Notes: generated by a model not told the origin, from the sequence alone. A DNA stretch of 64,000 nucleotides from Haliclystus octoradiatus (GCA_916610825.1 OU744448.1:20625032-20689031), one strand, 5' to 3'. Counted from the first letter of the stretch, positions 1-12,194 are shown. Translations and numbers: made by a program.

Positions 1-140
1 TAGCACATTTACCAATGAACCCTTCTCTGAAGTCCGATGTATTCAATAAAAGAGGTATCCCAAGTAAATAAACAATAATCCGTCTTGAACATTCTGTCTT
101 GGAACAAGCAACATGACTTTTTCAAGAAGTAGCCGCAAAT

Positions 141-855
141 TTGAAATTCTCTTCCAAAACTTTGATGAAAGCGTTGTTCGGGCAGGACCATTCAGTCCAA
201 CATGCAATGGTATTTACGTCAGTGAACCCATTGCAGGTTGGGAAAAATCCTATAAGAAATGATATGAGCAGCAACTACCGAATGTACATTACTCAAATGG
301 TGAATGGAATGGCACCACAAATAAAAATAGCGTTAAATGCAATATACCTGTAGTAGAAAACATCATACTTTGCTCCACTCAGAAAGAAAATCAAGAATCT
401 CTTGAAAGGTTTACTTTCATACGCTTTGAGTTTAATTTTCTGTAGCTCTTTCAATACTACATTAAGAAGTACGTCCCTAAATGTTTTCAGGAAGGGGAGT
501 CATTGGACGGCTTGCGAGATGGAATTCCAATATCAATAAAAAATAAATATTATGCATTGCTTCCATCTAAAAAACGAATGTCTGAATAAATTGATTTAAT
601 TGAACAAGAGTTCAGCTCTAAAAATTATTTGATGATGCTTAAATCTATAAGTTGAATGATATTTTATTAAATCCTTTAAAATCCAACAGCCTACACGCTT
701 TGTTGTATCAGGCGAAACACTACTATGGTTATCTGCTTGAAGAAATGTATAAAGCTATTCCTGGACGCAAAGAGGAAGGTGTCTGTCTATCGGCTATCAG
801 ATATCAAGATATCCCTTCACCTGTCATTGCTGATAGTAGTTGTGATATGGACTAA
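141..855 (+). other. Degenerate open stretches, family not recognised
   Basis: Two short open stretches (141-353 and about 652-855) lie on the same strand, separated by frame changes and stops. The second has no ATG at its 5' end and reads as a conserved-looking tail with the motifs NPLKSN and CLSAIRYQDIPSP. Given the transposon-rich neighbourhood, this may be the remains of another transposase. I do not recognise the family and nothing here proves it is coding. Confidence 0.2.
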
Positions 856-1129
856 ACTCGACTATCCAAATTGCTATATTAATTCATACATATAATATAC
901 TGATCAGTTATATATTATCACTGTGTTATAAATTCAAAGAGATTCAGTTATTTATTATTTGATTTGTAATATTTCAATTGTAATTGACCTCCTATATGCT
1001 TACAAATTATTATGAACACAATGTAATGCCAAACATTTGCGATGGTAGTAATCCTCGAGACGGAATAGCATTTTCGTGAGGATGTATATCATGTAAAATA
1101 AGGATTTCTTTATTTTCTTCAGTCACAAA

Positions 1130-1212
1130 CAGTTCATGAACAGTTCATGAAATTTGAGGCCATTTAACATTCATGAACTGTTCATGAACTCCTGAACTGT
1201 TTTTCGCCAGGG
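1130..1212. repeat. Dispersed GTTCATGAAC palindromic repeat, copy 1
   Basis: Several overlapping TTCATGAA palindromes are seen here, followed by CTCCTGAACTG and a short T-run. The same block, including a GGCCATTTAACATTCATGAAC-like core, recurs near 24,030-24,095. It belongs to the family that forms the large array at 38.8-40.5 kb. Confidence 0.7.
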
Positions 1213-1842
1213 AAATATGTTACAATAATTAACACCAGGTATAACCAAAGGAAAGTACAGTACAGTCCACATATACAGCAAATCTCTAAATGGGTATATA
1301 CTGAGAACACCCTCTATTGTGATGTAGCGGAAATATGATCATATTATATGCATTACAAAGAAGGCATATAATCTCATGACAGAGAAAATGTTGATTGATA
1401 TATTCTTATACTATTATCATAAAATTCTTAAAAAGATATGTGCTAAATTTTTATGTCACCTATTTTTGTTCTCCTGTGATGACCAAACTTCAGCCTCTGA
1501 AATTTGCAGATTTGTTTACAGACCCTAGACAAGCATGGTTTTCCTCTAACTAAATGACAGGCCACCTCATCGTGTTTATGATCCTGCGTCTAAAATTTCT
1601 CCAAAAATGACGAAAGAACGAGTGAAAAACATTACACTAAGTGGGTGTTTATGATTTAAATTTGGATTTTGTCAACTGACAATTTAACTAATTCTTGTAC
1701 AGTTCCGTTGATAGATACATCTAATGTAAAGACTGAAAGAAGTATTTTAGAGTACCAAAACTCTTTGTTTTCATCTTATGGATATTTATTCTTATTTTTT
1801 TGCTATTTTTTGGGGTACCAAAACTAATTTTGAGAATCTTGT

Positions 1843-2400
1843 GGCCGTTGAAATTAGATTGGGATCAAACTATCCCAGATGAGCTGCTTGAAAAATAGAA
1901 GTTTTGGGTCAATGATTCAAGTGATTTAGGAGAAATTTGTTACCCCAGGTGTTTATTGGAAGATTTGCGTTTGAGCAATGTTGTTCATAATTCTCTACAT
2001 GCCTTTGCTGACGCAAGTAAATATGCTATAGGTGTGATTTTGTATTTGCGTATTGCTTCATTTCAAAAGTTTTTTGCAGCTTTTCTGTTGTAAGATCTCG
2101 TTGTGCACTGCTAAAGTCGATCAGAATAAGGTTTCTGCTGCTGTCCAAGCAGTAAAGACTGCAAGTCAAATTTTGAATGAATTAAATTTGCCTATCAATG
2201 AGGTGTTTTATTGGACAGACTCTATGATCACCCTAGCATACATCAGAAATACTACAAGACGTTTTCCCATCTTTGTGTGGCTAATAGGGATTGCCGGACT
2301 GTTGACCAGTCTGATAGATCCCAGTGGAAAATCTATCCAGGTATTCTAAACCCTATCATCAACATCAAGATAAAAGACATCAAATGTGAAGGCCAAACAG
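1843..2400 (+). pseudogene. BEL/Pao LTR retrotransposon, RT connection and RNase H remnant
   Basis: Conceptual translation from about 1850 gives a run containing WDQTIPDELLEK, then CYPRCLLED, then the RNase H start LHAFADASKYAIGVILYLR. Downstream come NLPINEVFYWTDSMITLAYI and, in another frame, SQWKIYPGILNP. This order is typical of BEL/Pao polyproteins: an IPR-like segment, a DAS active-site motif, a TDS motif, then WxxxPGxLNP. An in-frame stop lies near 1896, with frame changes near 2080 and 2280, so this copy is dead. No protease, integrase or LTR was found beside it. Confidence 0.75.
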
Positions 2401-2667
2401 TTTTAATGATTTCTTCCAAGTCAAATAAAAAACGCAAAGTTCTGGCCTTTGTTATTCGTCTATGTTATCAAAGTCCAAAAATAACTCAATAGCAATAACA
2501 ATGCTTACAAACGATTAGATAGAAACATTTAGCATAACTAAAAATATCACCTCCATTGACAACATCAGGACATTTGTATCCAAGAATAACGAAGCACTAG
2601 AGCAAAAAATAAACCACTTTTTCTATGGCAAGGTATTTGTACAAAGACACACAAGACAAAGCTACTG

Positions 2668-2711
2668 TAGCCTGCGTCCAGACTAAAACGTTTTAGTCTG
2701 GACGCAGGCTA
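2668..2711. mobile_element. 44-bp perfect palindrome with target duplication (mini-element A)
   Basis: The sequence starts TAGCCTGCGTCCAGAC and reads as its own reverse complement over 44 bases, centred between 2689 and 2690. It is flanked on both sides by AGCTACTG (2660-2667 and 2712-2719). The duplication is 9 bp (AAGCTACTG) if the terminal A is counted with the flank. It looks like the smallest possible terminal-inverted-repeat element. Its ends match those of the elements at 43,040 and 51,195. Confidence 0.75.
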
Positions 2712-2719
2712 AGCTACTG

Positions 2720-3790
2720 ACTATCCTGCAGCTTCATCAGCTATACATCACCAACAGCACGATATGAATACACAAAATAATCAACACATTCAACAATTAA
2801 AAATGTGGATCAAAGAATGCCAACTATTCCTTCTATGGCCATTGAGTCCAATCCATCAGAATCTGTTATCCAGTCATTAATGAGTCAACACAGACGATGC
2901 AAGACTCTTTCCATCCGTCAAATCACTTGAATGGAACAGTTGACTTGAGCCTACTTTAGCCATCAAGGTTAGGAGAATTACAGATAGATCATTCAATAGC
3001 TTTCCTGCCAAATCAGTAAAGGGGGAGAATGGAAAAGCTTCACGGAAAACTTTTAGTCAGAGCCTCTGTATTATCCCTTGTTTTGACAAATATATTGTAA
3101 TGGTAAAACCTAAAAAATGTAAACCTTGGCCTATAAAGATATTCACAATCGGGAATAATCCAAAAACGCAAAGACTTTATAAAAAGTAAGAAAAGTTTAT
3201 ATTGGTTGTTTATTGAACTGATTGTGAATTTGTGATGTTATTGTTTTGAAAATTCTTTGGACTTGAAAATCTAGCATATAATAAACATAGATAGCCCCAC
3301 CAGATAATGTAGCTTGAATTTTTTTATGAATATTGTTTTGTTACCAATTAACTACTGTCCGAAGCTAAAGAGATTTTGCCAAAGAATCGACCTAGTTAAC
3401 AAGCAGATTGATGCCATTGATCAATAGCTTTATGATAGGCTAATTTGATGATCCATTTTGAGGTACAATGAGTAGCAATGGTCTCAAGTCTATAGTATTT
3501 GTAGGCATAACTGTTAGTTGTCAACCAAATCAACCATGGAATATTTTTGTATTGGAATTTATTCATTATGTCATCCCTTGGTCAAGTTACAAGTAGGCCC
3601 ATACTTTATTAATTCCTATCATTAGTATACTTATTCTAATTGATTAATCTAGATTACACTATCCATCCTTCTAAAAATGATGTGATAATTGTGTACAACC
3701 ATTAAATTTTCTTATTTGCTTGAATATTATATACCAATTAGACAAATAAGTTATCCATCCAAGGAAAAATCCAAAATAAACATGCCCACA
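2720..3790. other. No gene seen
   Basis: This is AT-rich sequence with stops in all frames. It may contain flanks of the BEL/Pao or KDZ elements, but no terminal repeat could be defined by eye. Confidence 0.4.
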
Positions 3791-3818
3791 GAAGCTTGAT
3801 CAGCAAGGCAGGAAAGAT

Positions 3819-6742
3819 TTGTTGCTCTCTACGCTGCAAGAGGAATTTGAGATGGGGGACTATGGTTTGTCACCTCAAACCCTCTCACCATCACCACCAT
3901 CACCCCCACTGCAGCAGCAACCACTGCCAGCACAACCAAATGAAACATCCCAATGTGAGTGGATTAATAGACATTATATGAGGTCATCAAATTGGGCAGA
4001 CATTTCGAAGGAGCTGCTTGCTGTAGGCTCAAGTGCGCTTGATCCAAATCCAACAAAATGCTGCCTATGTTCAATTGACATCATGCAGATGGCAATGAGA
4101 TGCCTTTCTTGTTCACCATTGCAACATTTTTGTGTGGATTGCATGAAAGCACCTCATTGATACAATCTTCAATAGAATTGCCTGTTTTATGATTAGTTAT
4201 ATTGTATTATTCTATTATTTCACTATTTGATGCACTTTCTCTTAATAGTAAGAAGGGTTAACATGGAAATGTTCGCCATTTTAAATCATTAAGTTGAACC
4301 TGATAATTGACTAATCCTCAAGTCTATAAATTGAATTCCCCTTGTTCTATTCCAATATACCATGATTGCCAACATTTCATTGACATGGGAGTTCCATGCT
4401 ATTTAAATACACATAAAATAATTTGTGTCAATGTTTTCGTAATCAGTTTTGTAGGCTAATCTGCTAGCCAGTTTGTATATTAATCAATTTTTAATTTTTC
4501 AGGAAAAATGAGTATATTCCTGTGAGAATGACTGGTCAGATCAAAGTTGCCGATCAGCTTGATCATTCAAGTGAATGTATACCAGATGCTTCCTCAAGAC
4601 GGCTTGTCCTAGTAGATAGCATAGGTGATTTTCAATCTATTAATATCTTTTCTTGCATGCATTTACTATTTGCTTGAATACTTGAACATTCAGCTTGATT
4701 GATTGTTGCAACAATCTATCTATTTTTTAGTTTCATATTTTCTTGTTAGGCTATCAACACCAATTTGATGCATATTTCTGTTCCTGTCATTCAGAAGCAT
4801 TACAGGTATTAAAAGCAGGGTATTATCCTGGTATACCTGTACACCCAGCCACCTGCATTTCTCTGGACTTCATGGAAACACTGTACTCCATGCAACTTGA
4901 TTGCCAAGTTTCCCTCCAAAATTTTTGGGAGGCAACTTCAATTAAGACATCAGCTTGGTGTGCTGGATATGTATGTTGTGACAATTACTGAAATGCACCT
5001 TTAAATTTCGAAGTTATTGAAAAGTGAACAATTCAGTAGCCTGTTCTGTATGTTTTCAGTAGCTTTTCAAATTTCAAAATCCTAGTCAATAATATTTCTA
5101 GTGTGCCCACATGGAAAAGAGTTCATTAGTTTGTGAATATGATCTTTCTATTTGTTCATGAACAGTTCATGAAATGTTGATAATTTAGAGGATCATCATC
5201 ATCAGTTATTCAGGCAATCTGGTATTTATACATATATTAAACTGTTAATTGTATGAACAAATTTTTTCACACAACCTTAATAAAACGAAATAGGGGTATT
5301 GATTTCAGTCAAGTTTAATAGAAAATGTTTACATGAATTACAAATGAAGCAATAATATATAACATGGTTTGACTGTGATATGTGTTCAGAAAAGCTTACC
5401 ATTCGTAATACCCAGTTCATTATTTAGTTTTATAGGCCCACTTTATTTTTGATTTTAATTATTTGAAACACATTAAATTATTGCTTCTCTGTATTGTATG
5501 CATCAATAGAAGAAGTGGTATGTTTAATAAAAAAAAAATGAAATTCTGAGTTACAGAAAAGTCTCTGTGAAAATGTTATAGTATTATTACTATCTACTAG
5601 TATTCCTAGTATTATTATGTCAATATTTTGTTTTTCTACTACTTTTTAGGATTGATTATGCTGTATTTGCATTGAAAGAACTCATTAAGAAAGTTCAAGG
5701 CACTGAAGTCAAGCCATTGTTGATCTATGATGTTGCATGCTTACTTGGCAAACATCTGAATGTATATGCTAATCTACTGATTGCAGTTATAATTCCTATC
5801 CAATACTGGTTCTACTGAATGTTTTCCTTGGAATCTGAAATTCCTGTTTACAATATCTACAGGGAATCGGAGATGAACAGATCAAAGGAAATACATTGTT
5901 GACTTTACCAGCATTTCATGTATATGGTCATATTCTCTCATGCCAGGTAGCTATAAACATATTTTTTTAATTAACTACTATCAATATGATGCTATGTTGT
6001 AATCTGTAAGACATATTGCCGATTTAATTCAGTTATTGTTGTTAAACATGTCAATCTGCCATTGAGTGTGTAGCATGGACATGCTTGGTCATGTATTTCA
6101 ATGCAGAATAAATATAGCCCTCGAAGATTAGAAGGATTTGGCATGACAGATGGTGAAGGTGCAGAGCGTCTATGGTCATTTCTCACAGAATTTAGTAGAA
6201 TGACCAAAGAAATGACTCCTCTAAATAGGACAGGCCTTCTGGATAATGCTATTTTGCCTTACGCGAAAAAGAAAAGAAAATCACTAAGTAATTAATCTTC
6301 GTGCTGGATTATATGTGTAAAGGTTTTCTAGCTTTCCACGTATTGTTCGGATAAGAGGGACCTTATCTTATATTGTTTGGAAAACTGGAAAGAGGGGCTT
6401 ACCAGTATATTGCATTAATTTTAACATTATTTCAATTATTTAATGTGATTCCCTTCATCAATCTAAATTGCTTAGGTTCTGCTATGGTATCAAAAATAAG
6501 ATGAGTAGAGAAATTTCAGACAGCCAATCGTGAAAATCTGAAAAAACAAATGAGTTCAGGTTTGGTGAAAATCAAATTATTTGTATCTATGCTGCTATTT
6601 TCTCATGTAACATTTTTTGTTTGCAAGTGTCCACTACCACATTTAACTTCTTAATTGTAGCTCCTGGTACTGTTAACCGTAAGGCAGTGATTGAATGGAT
6701 CCAAATAGAGAAGGCCAAGCCAAGTCTTTACTTAACAGACAA
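3819..6742 (+). CDS. KDZ-family transposase with N-terminal cysteine cluster (multi-exon)
   Basis: This DDE-type transposase of the Kyakuja/Dileera/Zisupton group would cut and move its own element. Proposed exons are 3819-4159, 4503-4624, 4750-4970, 5650-5761, 5863-5946, 6107-6287 and 6661-6742. Exon 1 has a proline/glutamine-rich stretch, then a cysteine cluster (CCLCS, RCLSC, HFCVDC, PH). Later exons give YFCSCHSEALQVLKAGYYPG, SLDFMETLY, LLIYDVACLLGKH (likely second catalytic D) and GMTDGEGAERLWS (catalytic E); all are hallmarks of KDZ proteins. Phases agree at most joins. Two problems exist. The exon 1 donor reads ATACAA instead of GT. Phases also disagree between 4970 and 5650, where an exon carrying the first catalytic aspartate seems missing. 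It was probably active recently and is now defective or partly unseen. C-terminal exons may continue at 9.1-9.97 kb. Confidence 0.8.
5154..5176. repeat. GTTCATGAAC repeat, small copy
   Basis: Two adjacent copies of the TTCATGAA palindrome lie inside a KDZ intron, between the exons ending at 4970 and starting at 5650. Confidence 0.55.
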
Positions 6743-9110
6743 GTAAGTATTGTGTTTAAATTTAAATAAACACAGATTTCTAGTTTGTAAGTTTCTTATC
6801 ATTTTCTCGATGTGATAACAGATATGGATTGCCCCATAGGGATAGGACTAATTCAATGAACAATGTGTTCTAGGAATTTTGAGTACTAGACTTCGAGTTG
6901 CATGCAAATGCATGCTTATATTGAGTTGTGAATCATCTGGTTTAACTGGTTCAAAATAAATGCATGAACAAATCTATGTAGAAAAGCCGATCGAAGCCGC
7001 AATTTAATTGAGAAATTTACAAAATTTGGTACTATCTAGTTTATCCCAAAGCACGTGGAAGTAGTAGCCATAGCCCCCCAAAAAAATCCAAGAAACATCA
7101 CAAACCCGAGTATCATACTGAATGTCATAAAGTTCAAGTTGCAAGGTAACAATTTGTCGGGGGCTTTTCTAAATTAAATTGTGTTTCACCTATACAACAC
7201 CGGCATAGCCCGGAGAAATACTAATAATTGTTCACTTCTCATAACGTGTTTATTCAACATTTGATTCAAGTGACTTTTGAATAAGTATATAGAATGGGAA
7301 AACTATTTATTACTTCTTTACATCTTATTTCATCAATCTACATATTCTAAGTCATATAGGCAAGGTGGTGTCGATAATCATGCTAGCTAAATACTTTTCC
7401 AATTTTATCTACTTTTAAAACACTAAACAACGTGCCAAATAATGCCATTTCGTTGCCACAGTACGAAGGGGGTGATTTTGCTTGAACACTAAACTGATTC
7501 AGGATAAATCATCGCCATGTGAAACACACATCACCATGTGAAATATGTCATCGCCGTGTGAATCGAGTTTGAGCCTAATTCAGCTTCATACGCATGAAAC
7601 ACAGTCCTATCTTTAATAGCACTTTTGATTACTGGTTTTATTTAAAAGTAGATTATTACATAGTCCTGTGTAAAGGACTCGCCGACTCTCGAAAGTGAAG
7701 CAATATTCTCATTTGAATTGATTATATAAATAGGGCCATTATACAACTCACGGGTTTGTCTGCATTTTATTTAGCTTCATCACTAAACATTGTAAAACAA
7801 CAGTAACGGCAACATTTATAAATCCATCGATTTGATTATTCAATAATTGATTCAATCCACTTTCCCGAAAGAAAAAACTATTTATTATTGTTTACATTTT
7901 TTAGTTAAATACACTGATCCCATCAAACTGTTCAATCGAGTTTCATCGCATTTGAATCCTCATTAAATCTATATATGCGATCGCTCATATATAATAATAA
8001 TAATTTGTCGTCGATGATGAAGAGGAAGTTTGTATGTATATTGTTTTCTATATTAATGCCTTTTCATTGCAGTAAAATTGCCGGCTATCATTATCAGTAG
8101 CCATGTGAGATTATGTTGAATAAATAAGAATTTCATGGGTTTGTTTACAAATGTGACATCGTTCCTATCCGAACAGTTTATAAATAATTTTCAAAAAACA
8201 TTGATTATATAATTTCCGTTCTGACGCATGACCATACAGGAAACAAAAGATCGATCTGCACTGTTGCTCAGAGACAATAGAAAGTCATTCAAGTGCGAAA
8301 CTGCTTAGTTAGCGCTTCAGTCTGAGAAAGCATTGTTGTTGAAAATGGAAACAGTTTTCATTGGTTTTTATCAACTTCGATGTATTTATTTAAGAAATGA
8401 AGCCGGCCATGTACGCCTCTGGTTAATAACGAATCCATTGATATGTGTTTCAAGTCAATTGCATCAAAAATGGCATCGTGAATCCCCGCCTTACATAAAA
8501 TGGAAATTGCGTAAATTTAAAAGTAGATTAAAAAGATATGAAGACATTTGCAGACCCTGATGTGTTTGGTAGATCTTTGCTGTGGTTAATGATCCCCTGC
8601 GCAAAAGATGTTGAGATCATGAACTGTTAGTGAACCTCTTGCACAGTTCATGAACAATTTGTGAACAGTTTGTGAACTTTTCAATTTTTCATGAACAGTT
8701 CGAGCAGTCCATGAAAGTTGGGCTATTTTCAGAGGGGATGCCTCTGTCCTTTCTATCTGCATGAATCAATATCATATGATTCATGTTGTAGAAACTACAC
8801 ATCCAAAGATTCCATGGGAAGAACAATATGTGAAAAAGCTTCAAAAATTGGGTGCTCAGAGGTATAATATTAACAGGTGTGGAGTTTATTATATATTTCA
8901 GTTTGAATAAATAATTCCTTTTCTGCTACTTCAGAGCCAGAAATTGACTCGACAATGAATCTGATGATGAATCGTCTGATTTGAAAAATGATTCAGTCAA
9001 CAGTTGCCCTTTTTGCTTATTCTGAGATATTAAAAGTAGGCCTACACAATCATAGTTGATCCGGTTTTTCTAACTGTATTTTCATCTTCTTTTTATACAT
9101 AAGCTTGATT
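6743..9110. other. Long non-coding stretch, probable KDZ intron
   Basis: No convincing exon was found. It contains a short tandem repeat at about 7508-7565 (three units around CATCGCCATGTGAAA) and a run of GTTCATGAAC-type repeats at about 8618-8712. A good donor at 6743 (GTAAGT) and an acceptor ending at about 9115 (TTTTGGCAG) could make it one large intron. Confidence 0.4.
8618..8712. repeat. GTTCATGAAC repeat cluster, copy 2
   Basis: Imperfect units follow one another: GAACTGTTAGTGAAC, CAGTTCATGAAC, TTGTGAACAGTTTGTGAAC and CATGAACAGTTC. This is the same family as the array at 38.8-40.5 kb, in mixed orientation because the core is palindromic. Confidence 0.6.
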
Positions 9111-9115
9111 TTGGC

Positions 9116-9966
9116 AGTGGCTGCTATGGAGCAACAAAAGAGGATCAAGAGACTGCCAGGATTTTATTTTAACAAAGAAGGAGAATACTTAAAAAAAGAT
9201 TTGCCAAAGAGAGAAGGAAGAGATGGTTGAAGCCTGCAGGACTCTTGTTTTTGACAAAAAAGTCCTCTTTTCAATCCTTTCGGATATCTTCAGGTATATG
9301 CATTCGGTTCAGAGATTCACATTCAGCTTTACCATGAAATATTAATATATCTGCAGAATTAATGTAAGTATTTTTTCTTCATCGCAAATATTACACGTTC
9401 GTATCTACGTGCTTTCAGTTGTTATCAATTATACAGAAGGTCAGGCAATCAACAAGAAGCTGAGAGCAACATCAAATGCTGTTATGTCTGAAATAAAAAA
9501 ACATTATAAACGTTTCCAAACTAAATTAAAAGAGCTAGGTGTTACTCCTTGATTGTCAGCTGACTGACGTGCTGTCACTGTCAAATCCATGCTATGGTCG
9601 TCAAGATAAATCCTACTTTATTATTCCAATTTAAAATTATCAAAAGGCAGTTGATGGATGGGGTTCATCTTGAGCATCGAATTAGTGAGGAAATATTGGC
9701 ATCCATCCTGTTTTTATGTTAGACAGTTTGCCATAGTGGATAAATTGCTCCTTTCAATAAAAATTTAATTTTTTTCCACTTTTGAGAAAAATGAAGAGAT
9801 TGATTTGCAGAGAAATTCAATGCCTACTTTCCCATTATGTCATTGGACTCAATCATAGAATCCGTTTCCTTTGAATATTGTCAAGGTGGTGATAAGTCAA
9901 GAGATCCCTTGCCTCGTGTTGAGCAGCTACCTTCAAGCTCTGATGAAAAAGAAGTTCCAGATGCAA
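9116..9966 (+). pseudogene. Probable KDZ 3' coding region, frame-broken
   Basis: After a good acceptor the sequence reads YGATKEDQETARILF and then stops. Open pieces follow in other frames: KEEMVEACRTLVFDKKVLFS, EGQAINKKLRATSNAVMSEI and SVSFEYCQGGDKSRDPLPRV. The middle piece is helical and basic, resembling the C-terminal coiled region of KDZ transposases. A second copy at 15,675-16,443 has the same order and ends in ADGSCDP followed by a stop, which may be the natural C-terminus. Linking this segment to the KDZ gene at 3.8-6.7 kb is inference from strand, spacing and phase. Confidence 0.4.
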
Positions 9967-9967
9967 A
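9199..9967 (+). repeat. 770-bp direct repeat, copy 1
   Basis: This segment runs from GATTTGCCAAAGAGAGAAGG to GAAGTTCCAGATGCA. It reappears in the same orientation at 15,676-16,443 with only scattered substitutions. The two copies diverge abruptly at both edges. Confidence 0.85.
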
Positions 9968-11660
9968 AATGTCTAAAAAAATCCTATTGAGGGGTGTTGT
10001 GCCAACGCTGAAGATGTCAGAGAGAGAAATTTCATTTCCAATTACAGGTAATAAAAAGCGAAGATAAAATTTACCCTTTGTAATGATTGGACTGTTATTT
10101 CTTCTAGTAAATATATAGTGTCAATAGTAGATACATGTACAATCAGGTAGCCCTCCTATTGATATTTACTTACAAATGTTATTATGATACATTTGGACTG
10201 AGACAAATTTTATTCAAAATAACATGATGATGATTAAATGATATAATGAGGTATTCGTATTTTATTCCTAAGCTACGTACTGCAGTAAGCCCAACGTGAC
10301 CTCCTCAAGGTGGCCGGTCACTCAACTGGTCACTGTACACAGGTTTTGCTGCAATTGTCAAATTATCATTTTTAGTCCATATCATACAAAACGACGGTAG
10401 TATTTTTTATTCATAAAAGGTCACATACCTGTTGATAGTGGTCACAATTTTGAGGTAAAATAATGTGATTTATTGAGGCTTTACTTATATGTGCTTAACA
10501 TTTTTCGTAGCTATTGGAAAGAAGCAAGCCAAAAAATTCCCTGAATGGGAAGTTGTTCCTACTTTGAAGATGCCTCAGAAAAGAAAGAAATATTGTCCAG
10601 GACCCCTGTAGTTGAAAAAAGCAGCTATCAAAGTTTGGATGAACTATTACCAAGATCTTCTTCTTTAAAATCGCTTGAGAATTGGAAAACAGACTGGTCA
10701 AACAATTGTGCAGTATTTACAAAAACTATTTTACCTTACATTATCTCATTATATAAAGTTGTGATTGACAAAGATCTCGTATACCATATAGCAGTCTATG
10801 AATATTACTTACTTGTCAACCATAATCTTTGTGGCATATATCCAAGATCAATGAGGAACATTTTTGTATCAGATTTAATAAAAGACATTGAATCTCACAA
10901 GATATGTAAATGTGTTACATCTTCAGGTTGGTGCAAGGACCTTATACATCACATCATTCCACATCATAATGATCCATCGACTCTAAATCTCGATTCAATG
11001 AGATACCTGTGCACAGATTACTGGCGATCATCACAATGTTTTTTGTTGATCGACAATGAAGGGCCAGAAAAATGTGGATATTGTTTAAAATGTGACGGAG
11101 AGGCCAATAAAAGTGATACAAGAAAGTCAACGGAAATATTGAAACCTGCCCATATTAATGCACGTATTACAATTACAAACCCACAACGAGTGAAGTTAAC
11201 ACTTCAAAACGAGAGACTAAAATGCGCCCAGCTTGAAGAAATATTATCAGAAATGGCATCTGAGCTACAAAAATCAAGCATGCCCCTTGATCATCAGCTA
11301 AGTAATGACTTTATTAAACTCATAGGCGAAAATGAAAAAAAGGTAACTCCTTTGATGGACCTATTTTGGTAGCAACAACAAAAATTATTCAGGAGCAGTT
11401 CATCCGGTGTTAGGTACCATCCAATGCTGATCAGATTTTGCTTGTCACCTTCAGTGAAATCACCCTCATGTTATAGAGATTATGTAATTCAAATATTTTA
11501 GTATTACCAAGTGAACTCAGACTTAGAGACTATTGTACCAGATGGGTCACATCAACGTAGAGATATGCTAACTGACAGCCATGACTACACCTACACCATA
11601 AAGGTACAGGGGAAAATGGAAACTGGCTATGGACTTGCAGTGTAAGAAGCAAGTCAATGC
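9950..11660 (+). pseudogene. P-element-like (THAP9-type) transposase, disrupted
   Basis: The long open block 10,545-11,372 reads a helical, cysteine-containing region with KCGYCLKCDGE. It continues with RVKLTLQNERLKCAQLEEIL and LSNDFIKLIGENEKKVTPLM, ending at LFW plus a stop. Just past the stop the reading continues as QQQK, then RYHPMLIRFCL, then KSPSCYRDY. That order (FxxLFWxQQ, then RxHPMxIRFCLxLxxKSPxxY) is what I know from P-element-like transposases of marine invertebrates. An upstream exon (to about 10,046) joins through GTAATA and an acceptor at 10,510 with matching phase. A frame change near 10,600 and the stop at about 11,370 break the gene. A THAP zinc finger was not found. Confidence 0.55.
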
Positions 11661-11926
11661 ATTGCAGAGAAACAGTGAGCCAGTGGGAATATGACTTTAT
11701 TGAAGGCTGTCAACCACATTGCTGCGAGGGTAAAGCGGGTGCTACAACATTAAAAAATTATACGTGGGACTTTTTTGGGATAAATATCATAAGCTCTATA
11801 TATGCATCACTATATATTGAGAACATGTAATAATAAGTGTATACTAAAATATTTAATGTGTGTTCATGTTATTGATGTGTTTTTACGAATATAGATCTAA
11901 TATTCTTTTACTTCTTTTATGGATAA

Positions 11927-11985
11927 TCTAATCAATTAGTTAATTTAATCAATTAGCTTATTTAATCAATTAGCTAATTACTTGT
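11927..11985. repeat. Short tandem repeat (about 19-20 bp, three units)
   Basis: Three units of roughly TTTAATCAATTAGCTAA follow one another, ending at the LTR-like leader of the next element. Confidence 0.6.
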
Positions 11986-12035
11986 ATTTCATTGTAAAGT
12001 TTGTATTACTCAGTTTGAAATGCTGTTGTTAACGA

Positions 12036-12194
12036 TATAATATAAAAGCATTTACACCACAATGTTTGTCAGATTCCTGAAAGTGTTACAAGAGACAGGA
12101 TTGTACACTTTAACTCAGCTTGTGTGTAGTGCTTGGTTTTATTTGTGTCTTTCAACTTTAATCTTCTAAATAAACTTACAAGCTAACGGGCCAA
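12036..12194 (+). promoter_or_regulatory. LTR-like leader before gag: TATA-like box and polyadenylation signal
   Basis: A TATAATATAAAAG stretch near 12,037 is followed by an AATAAA at about 12,169, and the gag ATG lies at 12,195. This is the order expected for the end of a 5' LTR plus leader. No matching 3' LTR could be aligned by eye, so the LTR limits are unknown. Confidence 0.35.

Noticed and set aside
4160..4502. AT-AC (U12-type) intron in the KDZ gene
   Set aside because: The donor ATACAA does not fit the ATATCCTT consensus and the acceptor ends in AG; a mutated GT donor is simpler.
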